Positions 56,737 through 64,000 of a DNA stretch of 64,000 bases are shown piece after piece; within the stretch, counting starts at the first letter, position 1, and each line of letters begins with the position of its first letter. The DNA is from Phocaeicola abscessus CCUG 55929 (lineage in GTDB: Bacteria > Bacteroidota > Bacteroidia > Bacteroidales > Bacteroidaceae): contig NZ_HE997185.1 of assembly GCF_000312445.1 (NCBI RefSeq), forward strand, positions 177,986-241,985, written 5' to 3'. Both the position numbers and the translations under genes were made by a program. The notes under the pieces are model-generated. The model saw only the letters and a list, made by a program, of their open reading frames with translations. It did no database searches and was not told the origin of the DNA.

Positions 56737-57679
56737 AACGTGAGTTCGATATAATATTAAAATATCATAAGTTGCCCCATCATTTATGTAGCTCACATCA
56801 ATGGCGGGTTTCTTTTCAAAGAAACAGTAGGCTGCTATTGCCGATAGTGCGTTTGCAATGAAGTTGTTGAAAGAGCGGTGCCCGGAATGCTCAATCTATG
56901 CAATGTTCTTCAACTCGTCATTAACGGTTTCTATCAAAGCCCGTTTTCTGAGTAGTATCTTGTTGCCGGCCATACTTATCAAGGAGTTCTTCATCCTGTT
57001 CTTAACCTTGGTGATTAATGGTATGCCATTAAGAAAAAGATTTTCAAACAAAGTCTGTTCTATATAACCTTTATCGGCACACAACTTTCCTTTTATGTTT
57101 TGAATGAATCTGCCCTGCTTCAACGACTCCCTATCATCCACGTTTCCCGGAGTAAACATGAAATTCAATATCTCCCATTTGTCATTGATGACCAGGTGAA
57201 GATTAAACCCGAAGAACCAACCCATCGAACACTTACCGCCCCGGGCAAGACCTTCTTGATGAAAATGGTCAGTGGAAACAGCACCTCCTTTCCCTGTTCT
57301 ACAAAACACTTATAAGATACATGTCGGGGAAACAACCGAGACAGACGTTTGCAGACATACTCTTTGTAAAAGTGCTTGAAACATCGGAAAACCACCCCAG
57401 TGGAACAGGAGAAGGATAACCATGGTCTCTGCATCACTCACACGCTTGGGCTTGTTACGATGCCGACGATGCTTATCTGCAACCATATATTTTTCTGCTC
57501 GGATGTAAATTCCTTGCAAAAATCATCTGACATACAATAAATCTCTGTAACTTTAGACTCTGTAAACATAGCGGTAATTGTTTAAATGTTATTATTGGAC
57601 ACTATAAATTTAACACCTTTATCGCCATGTCACTAATAATCAAAAATATATTCGAATAAGTTATATCGAACTCACGTTA
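56736..57679 (-). mobile_element. IS982-like insertion sequence with a broken transposase
   Basis: The element is 944 bp, the size usual for the IS982 family. Perfect 19-bp terminal inverted repeats lie at 56736-56754 (TAACGTGAGTTCGATATAA) and 57661-57679. The transposase is on the minus strand. Confidence 0.88.
56755..57569 (-). pseudogene. IS982-like transposase, frameshifted
   Basis: The start at 57569 gives MFTESKVTEIYCMSDDFCKEF. The remaining parts are spread over three frames: KHRRHRNKPKRVSDAETMVILL, then CFKHFYKEYVCKRLSRLFPRHVSY, then MGWFFGFNLHLVINDKWEILNFMFTPGNVDDRESL with KLCADKGYI and a C-terminal KRALIETVNDELKNIA. The frame changes at least twice, and part of the central catalytic region appears missing compared with the family as I remember it. 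A functional transposase is very unlikely unless supplied in trans. Confidence 0.82.
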
Positions 57680-57694
57680 AATACTTATCCCGTT

Positions 57695-59917
57695 ATGCGT
57701 CACACTCGTTTTATCATCCCCTTGGTCTGCGGTTTGCTCGTGACGGTTCATTCCGCACAAAGCCAACCGACACGTCCGAAAGTCGGCGTCGTCCTGAGCG
57801 GAGGCGGTGCCAAAGGTATGGCTCACATAGGCGCTCTAAAAGTGATCGAAGAAGCCGGAATACCCATCGACTGCATCGTTGGAACCAGCATGGGCTCCAT
57901 CATCGGCGGCTTGTACGCTATCGGCTATACGCCGGTACAATTGGATAGCATGGTGCGCGATCAGGATTGGATGTTCCTCCTGACCGACCGCGTCAACTCG
58001 GACGAACAGAATATCGAAACGAAAGAGAACAAACAAACCTTCCTCATCTCCGTTCCTTTCGGCAAGGACACAAAAAAGAATATCTTCGGAGGCCTGATTC
58101 GGGGAGAAAACCTGGCCAGCCTGTTCAGCGAACTCACCATCGGTTATCACGATTCCATCGACTTTAACAAACTCCCCGTCCCCTTCGCTTGCGTCTCGGA
58201 AGACCTCGTAAGCGGTAAACCGTTCATCTTCCGCAGCGGAGTGCTCGCACAGGCCATGCGTTCCAGCATGGCTATTCCCGCAGTCTTCACTCCCGTCCGA
58301 AAAGACAGCATGGTGCTGATTGACGGAGGCACCGTCGACAACTATCCCGTCGATGTTGCCAAAGAGATGGGAGCCGATTACATCATTGGCATCGACGTTC
58401 AAAACGATAAGCGGAACGCCGACGAATTGTCTAACGCCAAAGACATTCTTTTCCAATTGATCAATTTGATGGGCGACAATCTGTATAAAGAAAACCTCCG
58501 AAATACCGATACCTACATCAAAGTAGACGTCAGAGGATATTCCTCTTCCAGTTTTAGCTCCAACGCCATCGACACGCTGATCCGGCGTGGCGAGGCGGCG
58601 GCGAGGGCGCAGCGGGCGTCGCTGAAACAATTGAAAAGCAAACTGGGCCTTCCGGAAACATACACGCTCGATACCCGCGTTTCCTACCCCACCGAGAGAA
58701 ACAAGACGGTCAAGGTGAACCGCATCCAAATCAACGGTTTGGATAAAAACGACGAGAACTGGCTGAAGAAACATTTCCAATTGCAGGAAAATTCGGAAAT
58801 CAACATCGATAAAATCAAAAGGATCGCCGATAAAATACGCGCCAATCTAAATTATCAAAGCGCCACCTATCAACTGACCCGATCCGAGAACGAAGGATAC
58901 GACTTATGTTTCGAGTTGACCAAACAGACGGATAACAAACTCAACATCGGCATTCGTTTCGATTCGGAAGAAATCGCATCGCTGCTGATCAACGCCACCA
59001 CGCATATCCGACAAAGAAGTCCCAACACGCTCTCGACCACCATCCGCCTGGGAAAACGAAGCGGAGCGGACATACAGTATGCTTGGGCGCCGACGCCCTT
59101 ACGGAAACTCAGCCTCGGGTATGCCTTTCGGTACGCCGACATCGATTTCCTGTACAAGAACAGAAAAATATTCAACTCCACCTTCCGCTATCACCGAACC
59201 GAATTCTCCTACCACGATGTCTGGCACACTCATTTAGGTTTCTCTTTAGGGATCAGCTACGAGCTCTACGACTACGAGAAATTCCTCTACCAGCGGGATT
59301 TTAATCTGCAACCTCCGTACGACGTTCATACGGAGCACTTCTTCACTTATTTTGCGCAGGCGAAATACAAGACGCTCGACAAGACCTATTTCCCTGCGAA
59401 GGGAATATCGGTTCAAGCGTCGTACGAACTGATCACCGACAATTTTACCAAATATAAAGATAAAACGGCCCCGTCGGCTCTCAAAGGAAGTTTCGAGAGC
59501 GTATTCAGAATATCGAATCGCTTTTTCGTCCTGCCTTCCGCTTACGCCCGGTTCCTGTTTGGCAGCGAGATTGCCTACTCGAAAATGAACGTCATGGGCG
59601 GCGATACTCCTTCCTATCTGTTGGAAAGAGAACTGCCCTTCGTCGGTATCCGAACGGCTCAACTGATGAACCATTCGCTACTGATCGGCGGACTGAAATT
59701 CCGTCAACGGATGGGGAGGATTCATTACCTCACGTTATCGGGCAACTATGCCTTCAACAGCAACAAAGTCAAAAACCTGTTCAACAGCTATACGGCTTTC
59801 GGATGCGGCGTGGGATACGGCATCGACAGCATCTTCGGTCCGCTGGAACTGACTGCGAACTACATGAATCATTCGAGCAAAGCCTCTCTCTTCCTGAATT
59901 TGGGGTACCGGTTCTGA
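57695..59917 (+). CDS. patatin-like phospholipase with an outer-membrane barrel
   Basis: A 740-residue exported protein. Signal peptide (residues 5-23), then a patatin domain with VVLSGGGAKGMAHIGALKVIEEAGIPIDCIVGTSMGSIIGGLYAIG: the nucleophile elbow GTSMG and oxyanion loop GGGAKG. The catalytic Asp is in LIDGGTVDNYPVDVA near residue 208. A POTRA-like segment spans residues 330-410, and the last 300 residues are a BamA/Omp85-like barrel ending in FLNLGYRF. The enzyme is expected to cut phospholipids at the cell surface or in the periplasm. Its ATG lies only 15 bp from the IS end, so its native promoter may have been displaced by the element. Confidence 0.92.
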   Translation: MRHTRFIIPLVCGLLVTVHSAQSQPTRPKVGVVLSGGGAKGMAHIGALKVIEEAGIPIDCIVGTSMGSIIGGLYAIGYTPVQLDSMVRDQDWMFLLTDRVNSDEQNIETKENKQTFLISVPFGKDTKKNIFGGLIRGENLASLFSELTIGYHDSIDFNKLPVPFACVSEDLVSGKPFIFRSGVLAQAMRSSMAIPAVFTPVRKDSMVLIDGGTVDNYPVDVAKEMGADYIIGIDVQNDKRNADELSNAKDILFQLINLMGDNLYKENLRNTDTYIKVDVRGYSSSSFSSNAIDTLIRRGEAAARAQRASLKQLKSKLGLPETYTLDTRVSYPTERNKTVKVNRIQINGLDKNDENWLKKHFQLQENSEINIDKIKRIADKIRANLNYQSATYQLTRSENEGYDLCFELTKQTDNKLNIGIRFDSEEIASLLINATTHIRQRSPNTLSTTIRLGKRSGADIQYAWAPTPLRKLSLGYAFRYADIDFLYKNRKIFNSTFRYHRTEFSYHDVWHTHLGFSLGISYELYDYEKFLYQRDFNLQPPYDVHTEHFFTYFAQAKYKTLDKTYFPAKGISVQASYELITDNFTKYKDKTAPSALKGSFESVFRISNRFFVLPSAYARFLFGSEIAYSKMNVMGGDTPSYLLERELPFVGIRTAQLMNHSLLIGGLKFRQRMGRIHYLTLSGNYAFNSNKVKNLFNSYTAFGCGVGYGIDSIFGPLELTANYMNHSSKASLFLNLGYRF

Positions 59918-60000
59918 GAGCTGCTATCCGTCGGGCAAAAAACAGATAGCAAAGGAAACACGGAAAAATTGCATTTCTTAATAGAATGTCCTCTATCCAA

Positions 60001-60573
60001 CTATCTATCGACAACTTTATCCGGATTCCTGTTTATAAAATCTCTCCAATCGTGATATGCGCTAACGACCGTCGGCCTGCCCATCTGAAGGTAATGGCAA
60101 TAGGCGGCGCCCAAAGCATCCGTTGAATCCATAAAGGGGCCTAACTCGCTGTCTGGAATATGAAGCATCCGCCGCAACATATCGGCCACCTGCTCTTTGC
60201 TGGCCTGCCCGTTCCCGGTGATAGCCACCTTTATTTTCAACGGCGCATATTCTGTGATAGGGATGTCGCGACTCAGAGCCGCCGCCATGACCACTCCTTG
60301 CGCCCGTCCCAACTTCAACATCGACTGTACGTTTTTTCCGAAGAAAGGAGCCTCGATCGCCAGTTCGTCGGGCAAAAAAGACGTTATAATGCCGTTTACC
60401 CGTTCGAAGACATATCTCAGCTTGAGGTAATGATTTCCATACCTCCGCAAATCGATCACGCCCAAGGTCACGACCTCCGGTTTTACTCCGGTAATCTTCA
60501 GTACCCCGTATCCCATCACATTCGTACCGGGATCGATACCCAAAATAATTTTTTCCTTCACCGGTCGAATCAT
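60001..60573 (-). CDS. ruvC: Holliday-junction endodeoxyribonuclease RuvC
   Basis: A 190-residue nuclease that resolves Holliday junctions in recombination and repair. The acidic catalytic set is seen in [19 protein letters not shown] (Asp), [30 protein letters not shown] (Glu) and [16 protein letters not shown] (paired Asp). It stands alone here, without ruvA or ruvB. A TATTTTTG box on the minus strand lies at 60628-60635. Confidence 0.95.
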   Translation of the reverse strand: MIRPVKEKIILGIDPGTNVMGYGVLKITGVKPEVVTLGVIDLRRYGNHYLKLRYVFERVNGIITSFLPDELAIEAPFFGKNVQSMLKLGRAQGVVMAAALSRDIPITEYAPLKIKVAITGNGQASKEQVADMLRRMLHIPDSELGPFMDSTDALGAAYCHYLQMGRPTVVSAYHDWRDFINRNPDKVVDR

Positions 60574-60627
60574 CTTATCGTCTCCATTCCTGCCATGTCT
60601 TCGTTTGTTATGACATCCAATCGGCTA

Positions 60628-60635
60628 CAAAAATA
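60628..60635 (-). promoter_or_regulatory. -7 box of ruvC
   Basis: Reads TATTTTTG on the minus strand, 55 bp before the start at 60573. Confidence 0.55.
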
Positions 60636-60686
60636 TAAAACTATTCCCAAGAAAAAAAACGGTTTACGAACATTACGGACTCAAAA

Positions 60687-60718
60687 TTTGCTTATACAAG
60701 TTTTTAATCCTAATTTTA
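60687..60718 (+). promoter_or_regulatory. promoter of the hexosaminidase gene
   Basis: TTTG at 60687-60690 and TAATTTTA at 60711-60718 are 20 bp apart; the -7 box differs from consensus only in its last base. The start codon is 45 bp downstream. Confidence 0.6.
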
Positions 60719-60763
60719 CCCCATTAAAATATTTTTTTCAAAACTATTAATTCACATTTCTAC

Positions 60764-63118
60764 ATGAAAAAACGATTTAGTTTGATGTGCTTGGCTGCCT
60801 TCGTCGGATTGTTGACATCGTGCGGCCCCCAAACCGTCACTGTAAAAAGCTACAATGAGGGGATCAACATTATCCCGATGCCTGCAGAACTTCAGCAGCG
60901 AGAAGGTAAGTTTACGCTCACTTCCGGAACTTCGTTCTATGCCTCTACGCCGGAAACAAAAAAGATCGCCGAATTCTTTATCGGCAAGTTGAATCTTTCC
61001 ACCGGATACCATTTAGTGGTCAGCGAAAAAGAAAAATCCAACAGTATCGCTTTGGTCATCGATCCGTCACAGCCACTGAACGCCGAGGGTTACCTGCTGG
61101 ACGTAACGCCGAAAGCCATAAAAATTTCGGCAACGACGCCTCAAGGCCTTTTCTACGGTATGGAGAGCATGATGCAGCTTCTTCCCGCCGAAGTGGAGAG
61201 TAAAGAAGTTGTCACAGGCGTGGATTGGGATTTACCCTGCGTAAGCATCAAGGATCAGCCACGTTTTGCGTATCGGGGATTCATGTTAGACGCTTGCCGG
61301 CATTTCATTCCCGTAGAAGATGTAAAAAAGCAACTCGATGCCATGGCCCTGTTCAAAGTCAATACCATGCACTGGCACTTGACGGAAGACCAAGGCTGGC
61401 GAATCGAAATAAAGAAATACCCGCGCTTAGCGGAAATAGCTTCCAAACGTATCGACGGCGAAGGGACGGAATACGGAGGATACTACACACAGGAAGAAAT
61501 CAAAGAGATTGTGGCCTATGCGGCCGAACGCTTCATCACGATCGTTCCCGAGATAGAGATTCCCGGCCATGAATTAGCCGCTATCGCCGCCTATCCGAAC
61601 CTCTCTTGCAAAGGCGCGCCCATCACCCCTCGCATCATTTGGGGAGTAGAAGACATCGTCATGTGTCCGGGGAAGGAAGACATGTTCCGCTTCTTAGAAG
61701 ATGTGATCGCCGAAGTGGCTCCGCTGTTCCCCGGCAAGTATTTCCATATCGGAGGCGACGAATGTCCGAAAACCAGTTGGAAGCAATGCCCGGCTTGTCA
61801 AGCTCGCATTCGCCAAGAAGGGCTTTACGCAGACCATCAACATTCGGCGGAAGAGAAGCTCCAAAGCTACGTCATCGGGCGCATGGAAAAAGTGTTGGCT
61901 ACATACGGAAAAGATATCATCGGTTGGGATGAAATTCTGGAAGGCGGTCTGAGCCCGAACGCTACCGTGATGTCCTGGCGAGGAGAAAAAGGCGGTATTG
62001 CCGCAGCCTTGCAGGATCATAACGTCATCATGACGCCCAGTTCGAACGGACTGTATACCGATTATTACCAAGGCGATAAAAAGATCGAACCGGTAGGTAT
62101 CGGCGGTTATACGACACTCGAAAAGATTTATGCCTACAATCCGGTGCCCGACACCTTGAAAACCATCGGCAAGGATCAATATATTGCAGGCGTTCAATGC
62201 AATACGTGGAGCGAATACCTCTATCGGACGGACTTGCTGGAATACCGGATGTATCCCCGTGCGCTGGCGTTATCAGAAATCGCTTGGACTCCCCTTGAAA
62301 AGAAAGATCTGAACGATTTCTACCGGCGCGTCAACAATGCTTACGTACGGCTCGACGGACATAAAATCAATTATCATATCCCGCAACCGGAACAGCCGAA
62401 GGGTTCCTGCAATTTTATCGCCTTTACCGATTCCGCCACGTTGACATTCACGACCACTCGGCCGGAAAAAATGGTTTATACCGTGGATAACAGCGAACCT
62501 ACGGCCGAATCGGCCGCATACGCCGCCCCCCTCACGTTTACAGCAACCACGACGCTGAAAATACGTACGGTGCTCCCTTCGGGAAAAACAAGCCCCGTGC
62601 GTACCATTACGGTCGAGAAACAAACTTTCGCCCCGGCGCAGACCGTAGAAAACTCGCTTCCGGGCTTAAAGCTGAAAACGGTCGAAGGCAACTTCCTTAA
62701 AGCGGAAGAATTGAATGCCGTCGACACGTGGAAAGATGCCGGCGTCAAAGCCTTAGAGCAGATTACCAAACAAGTTCCGACAACGGAAGATATGCGAGGC
62801 GTTCCGCATTACGCTGCCATAGCCGAAGGATATGTGGACATCCCGGCCGACGGCGTTTATTATTTCTCGTCCAACTACGACCAAGTATGGCTCGACGGCA
62901 AACTGCTCATCGACAATGAAGGAGAAGTAAAACGATTCAGTCGTCATGACAGTTCCGCAGCCTTGGCTGCAGGCCTCCACAGCCTGAAAATCGTATTCCT
63001 GGGCAATATCATCGGCGGATGGCCTTCGCAATGGGACAGCGGAAGCATCGCGTTCCGCGAAGCCGGTCAGGAAAAGTTCATGCCAATTGCACCGGCACAA
63101 CTCTCGCATGCACGCTAA
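60764..63118 (+). CDS. GH20 beta-N-acetylhexosaminidase, exported
   Basis: A 784-residue lipoprotein (lipobox LLTSC, near residue 20). Residues 30-160 are the GH20 N-terminal domain. The catalytic barrel starts at PRFAYRGFMLDACRHF; the acid/base pair Asp-Glu is in YFHIGGDECPKTSWKQC near residue 328. WSEYLYRTDLLEYRMYPRALALSEIAWTP closes the barrel. Residues 560-630 resemble the C-terminal domain of chitobiases, and residues 645-775 a PA14-like domain (YAAIAEGYVDIPADGVYYFSSNYDQVWLDGKLLIDN). It removes terminal GlcNAc or GalNAc from glycans, as in mucin and glycoprotein degradation. Substrate range is inferred. Confidence 0.94.
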   Translation: MKKRFSLMCLAAFVGLLTSCGPQTVTVKSYNEGINIIPMPAELQQREGKFTLTSGTSFYASTPETKKIAEFFIGKLNLSTGYHLVVSEKEKSNSIALVIDPSQPLNAEGYLLDVTPKAIKISATTPQGLFYGMESMMQLLPAEVESKEVVTGVDWDLPCVSIKDQPRFAYRGFMLDACRHFIPVEDVKKQLDAMALFKVNTMHWHLTEDQGWRIEIKKYPRLAEIASKRIDGEGTEYGGYYTQEEIKEIVAYAAERFITIVPEIEIPGHELAAIAAYPNLSCKGAPITPRIIWGVEDIVMCPGKEDMFRFLEDVIAEVAPLFPGKYFHIGGDECPKTSWKQCPACQARIRQEGLYADHQHSAEEKLQSYVIGRMEKVLATYGKDIIGWDEILEGGLSPNATVMSWRGEKGGIAAALQDHNVIMTPSSNGLYTDYYQGDKKIEPVGIGGYTTLEKIYAYNPVPDTLKTIGKDQYIAGVQCNTWSEYLYRTDLLEYRMYPRALALSEIAWTPLEKKDLNDFYRRVNNAYVRLDGHKINYHIPQPEQPKGSCNFIAFTDSATLTFTTTRPEKMVYTVDNSEPTAESAAYAAPLTFTATTTLKIRTVLPSGKTSPVRTITVEKQTFAPAQTVENSLPGLKLKTVEGNFLKAEELNAVDTWKDAGVKALEQITKQVPTTEDMRGVPHYAAIAEGYVDIPADGVYYFSSNYDQVWLDGKLLIDNEGEVKRFSRHDSSAALAAGLHSLKIVFLGNIIGGWPSQWDSGSIAFREAGQEKFMPIAPAQLSHAR

Positions 63119-63129
63119 TTCGAAAGACG

Positions 63130-63166
63130 AAAAAAGAGAGCTTGCCCATTCGCAGCTCTCTTTTTT
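63130..63166 (+). terminator. intrinsic terminator of the hexosaminidase gene
   Basis: Arms AAAAAAGAGAGC and GCTCTCTTTTTT pair perfectly over 12 bases with a 13-base loop and a terminal T-run. It is the strongest terminator in the window. Confidence 0.9.
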
Positions 63167-63263
63167 CGTTTACGACTGGCGCTGAAAAAACAGTCGACCT
63201 ACGAATCCGTAAAAATGGTATGAATTACCACCAATCAGGTAATTCGAACCGAAAAAGAACAAC

Positions 63264-63271
63264 TACTTTTA
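63264..63271 (+). promoter_or_regulatory. -7-like box of the flavodoxin gene
   Basis: TACTTTTA differs from TAnnTTTG in its last base, 33 bp before the start at 63305. Confidence 0.45.
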
Positions 63272-63304
63272 CATCCGAAATCAAAATGAGCAAAATACTT
63301 CATC

Positions 63305-63865
63305 ATGAAACGCATACTTTCTATCATGGCCATGCTCCTCGCCTTTTCTTTCGGCGTCAGCGGCCAAAACTCAAATAAACAGGAGACAAAGAAAATGAAA
63401 ACATTAGTAGCGTATTTTTCGTGTACGGGCACGACGGAAAACGTGGCCAAACAGCTGGCCGAAACGGTTAAAGGGGATTTATATCGCATACAGCCGGAAA
63501 AACCGTACACCCCGGCCGATCTCGACTGGACGGACAAGCAATCGCGCAGTACCTTGGAAATGAAAGACAAATCTTCCCGTCCAGCCATTGCCAATAAAGT
63601 CGAAAACATGCACGAGTACGATATCGTCTTCGTCGGATTCCCGATCTGGTGGTACACCGCCCCTACCATTATCAACACCTTTATGGAAAGTTATGATTTT
63701 ACCGGAAAAACGGTGATTCCGTTCGCTACTTCCGGTGGAACCGGTATGAGGAAAACAAATGCCGATCTGAAGAAAGCATACCCGAAAGTGAATTGGAAAG
63801 AAGGGAAGCTTTTGAACGACGCCACGAAAAGCTCTCTGTCCGCCTGGACCAAAGGAATCGAATAA
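63305..63865 (+). CDS. exported flavodoxin-family protein
   Basis: A 186-residue protein with a signal peptide (cut near VSGQ, residue 21) before a flavodoxin domain. That domain shows TLVAYFSCTGTTENVAKQLAE (the phosphate loop, near residue 33), IVFVGFPIWWYTAPTIINTF near residue 107 (isoalloxazine-side loop) and VIPFATSGGTGM near residue 136. An exported FMN protein is unusual because FMN is normally bound in the cytoplasm; a Met at residue 31 could be an internal start giving a cytoplasmic form. Electron transfer is expected; the partner is unknown. Confidence 0.85.
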   Translation: MKRILSIMAMLLAFSFGVSGQNSNKQETKKMKTLVAYFSCTGTTENVAKQLAETVKGDLYRIQPEKPYTPADLDWTDKQSRSTLEMKDKSSRPAIANKVENMHEYDIVFVGFPIWWYTAPTIINTFMESYDFTGKTVIPFATSGGTGMRKTNADLKKAYPKVNWKEGKLLNDATKSSLSAWTKGIE

Positions 63866-63903
63866 GTGGACGGAATAGCAGGTTGCAGCGACGACGACGC
63901 CCA

Positions 63904-63942
63904 CCCCGCCGTTCGAGTTACATACACGTCCGGCGGGATAAG
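63904..63942 (+). terminator. weak hairpin after the flavodoxin gene
   Basis: CCCGCCG and CGGCGGG pair over seven bases with a loop of about 19. No T-run follows, so the call is tentative. Confidence 0.35.
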
Positions 63943-64000
63943 ATGTAACCCTGCGCTGAAAATTCGGAGCTACGAACCTCTCCTTTCATAAGTATAAAAA

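Noticed and set aside
48225..57679. prophage or integrative element
   Set aside because: No integrase, phage structural or conjugation gene is visible; the borders are insertion-sequence ends.
63866..64000. further gene at the right edge
   Set aside because: No frame with a start signal; only a weak hairpin is seen.

Overview
The window is a stretch of Bacteroidota chromosome, most probably from a member of Bacteroidales. The grounds are SusC/SusD pairs, fimbrillin-family lipoproteins, a fused NfnAB enzyme, RagAB-like and DPP5-like proteins, DUF6261 and HU-HIG-like proteins, A-rich ribosome-binding regions, and many promoters that fit the Bacteroidota -7 box TAnnTTTG. A Tannerellaceae or Porphyromonadaceae relative (Tannerella, Parabacteroides, Porphyromonas) is my inference from gene content. 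The backbone looks roughly 50% GC; one segment (48.2-57.7 kb) is visibly AT-rich and looks acquired.

Layout. 0.3-8.1 kb: a fimbrial/adhesin operon on the plus strand, with a beta-barrel protein, a FimB/Mfa2-like anchor, four fimbrillin-family proteins (the last fused to GLUG-type repeats) and an HU-like DNA-binding protein preceded by a 23-bp tandem array. The operon ends in debris: a start codon with no gene behind it, a second 23-bp-period array of palindromes, and a truncated receptor fragment. 9-13.7 kb: serS, the fused nfnAB and a secreted protein of unknown function. 13.8-18.4 kb: a SusC/SusD pair on the minus strand. 18.8-24.0 kb: a tight five-gene minus-strand operon (TPR protein, NfeD, flotillin-like FloA, nucleoside phosphorylase, MnmE). 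24.7-27.5 kb: a four-domain CoA-disulfide-reductase/rhodanese/TusA/DsrE protein with a MarR regulator. 27.6-32.3 kb: phosphoglycerate mutase, a small membrane protein, a YgbA-like protein, a short-chain dehydrogenase and PBP1A. 32.5-36.5 kb: pyrB, pyrI, a flavin reductase, glyA and an OmpA-like lipoprotein.

36.6-38.8 kb is a repeat-rich accessory patch: a small lipoprotein gene flanked by perfect 31-bp direct repeats, a DUF6261 gene, and upstream of it about eleven units of an exact 41-bp-period tandem array. 38.8-47.8 kb returns to core genes: a TRIC-family channel, a wecB-like epimerase, a DUF3078 barrel, and the pyrG-yidC-DPP5-like operon. 48.2-57.7 kb is the AT-rich island: an endonuclease/exonuclease/phosphatase-family lipoprotein, SusD, an STN-bearing SusC transducer, a FecR anti-sigma factor, an ECF sigma factor and a 3' gene fragment. 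A truncated IS982-like end lies on the left and a decayed IS982-like element with intact inverted repeats on the right. 57.7-64 kb: a patatin-like outer-membrane protein, ruvC, a GH20 beta-hexosaminidase and an exported flavodoxin.

Working together, the STN-SusC, FecR and sigma genes form a complete cell-surface signalling circuit, probably switching on SusCD and the phosphatase-fold enzyme when an unknown ligand is taken up. The strongest candidates for undescribed biology are the DUF6261 gene with its 41-bp array, the two 23-bp arrays around the fimbrial locus, and the IS982-bounded signalling island. I found no CRISPR array, rRNA or tRNA gene.
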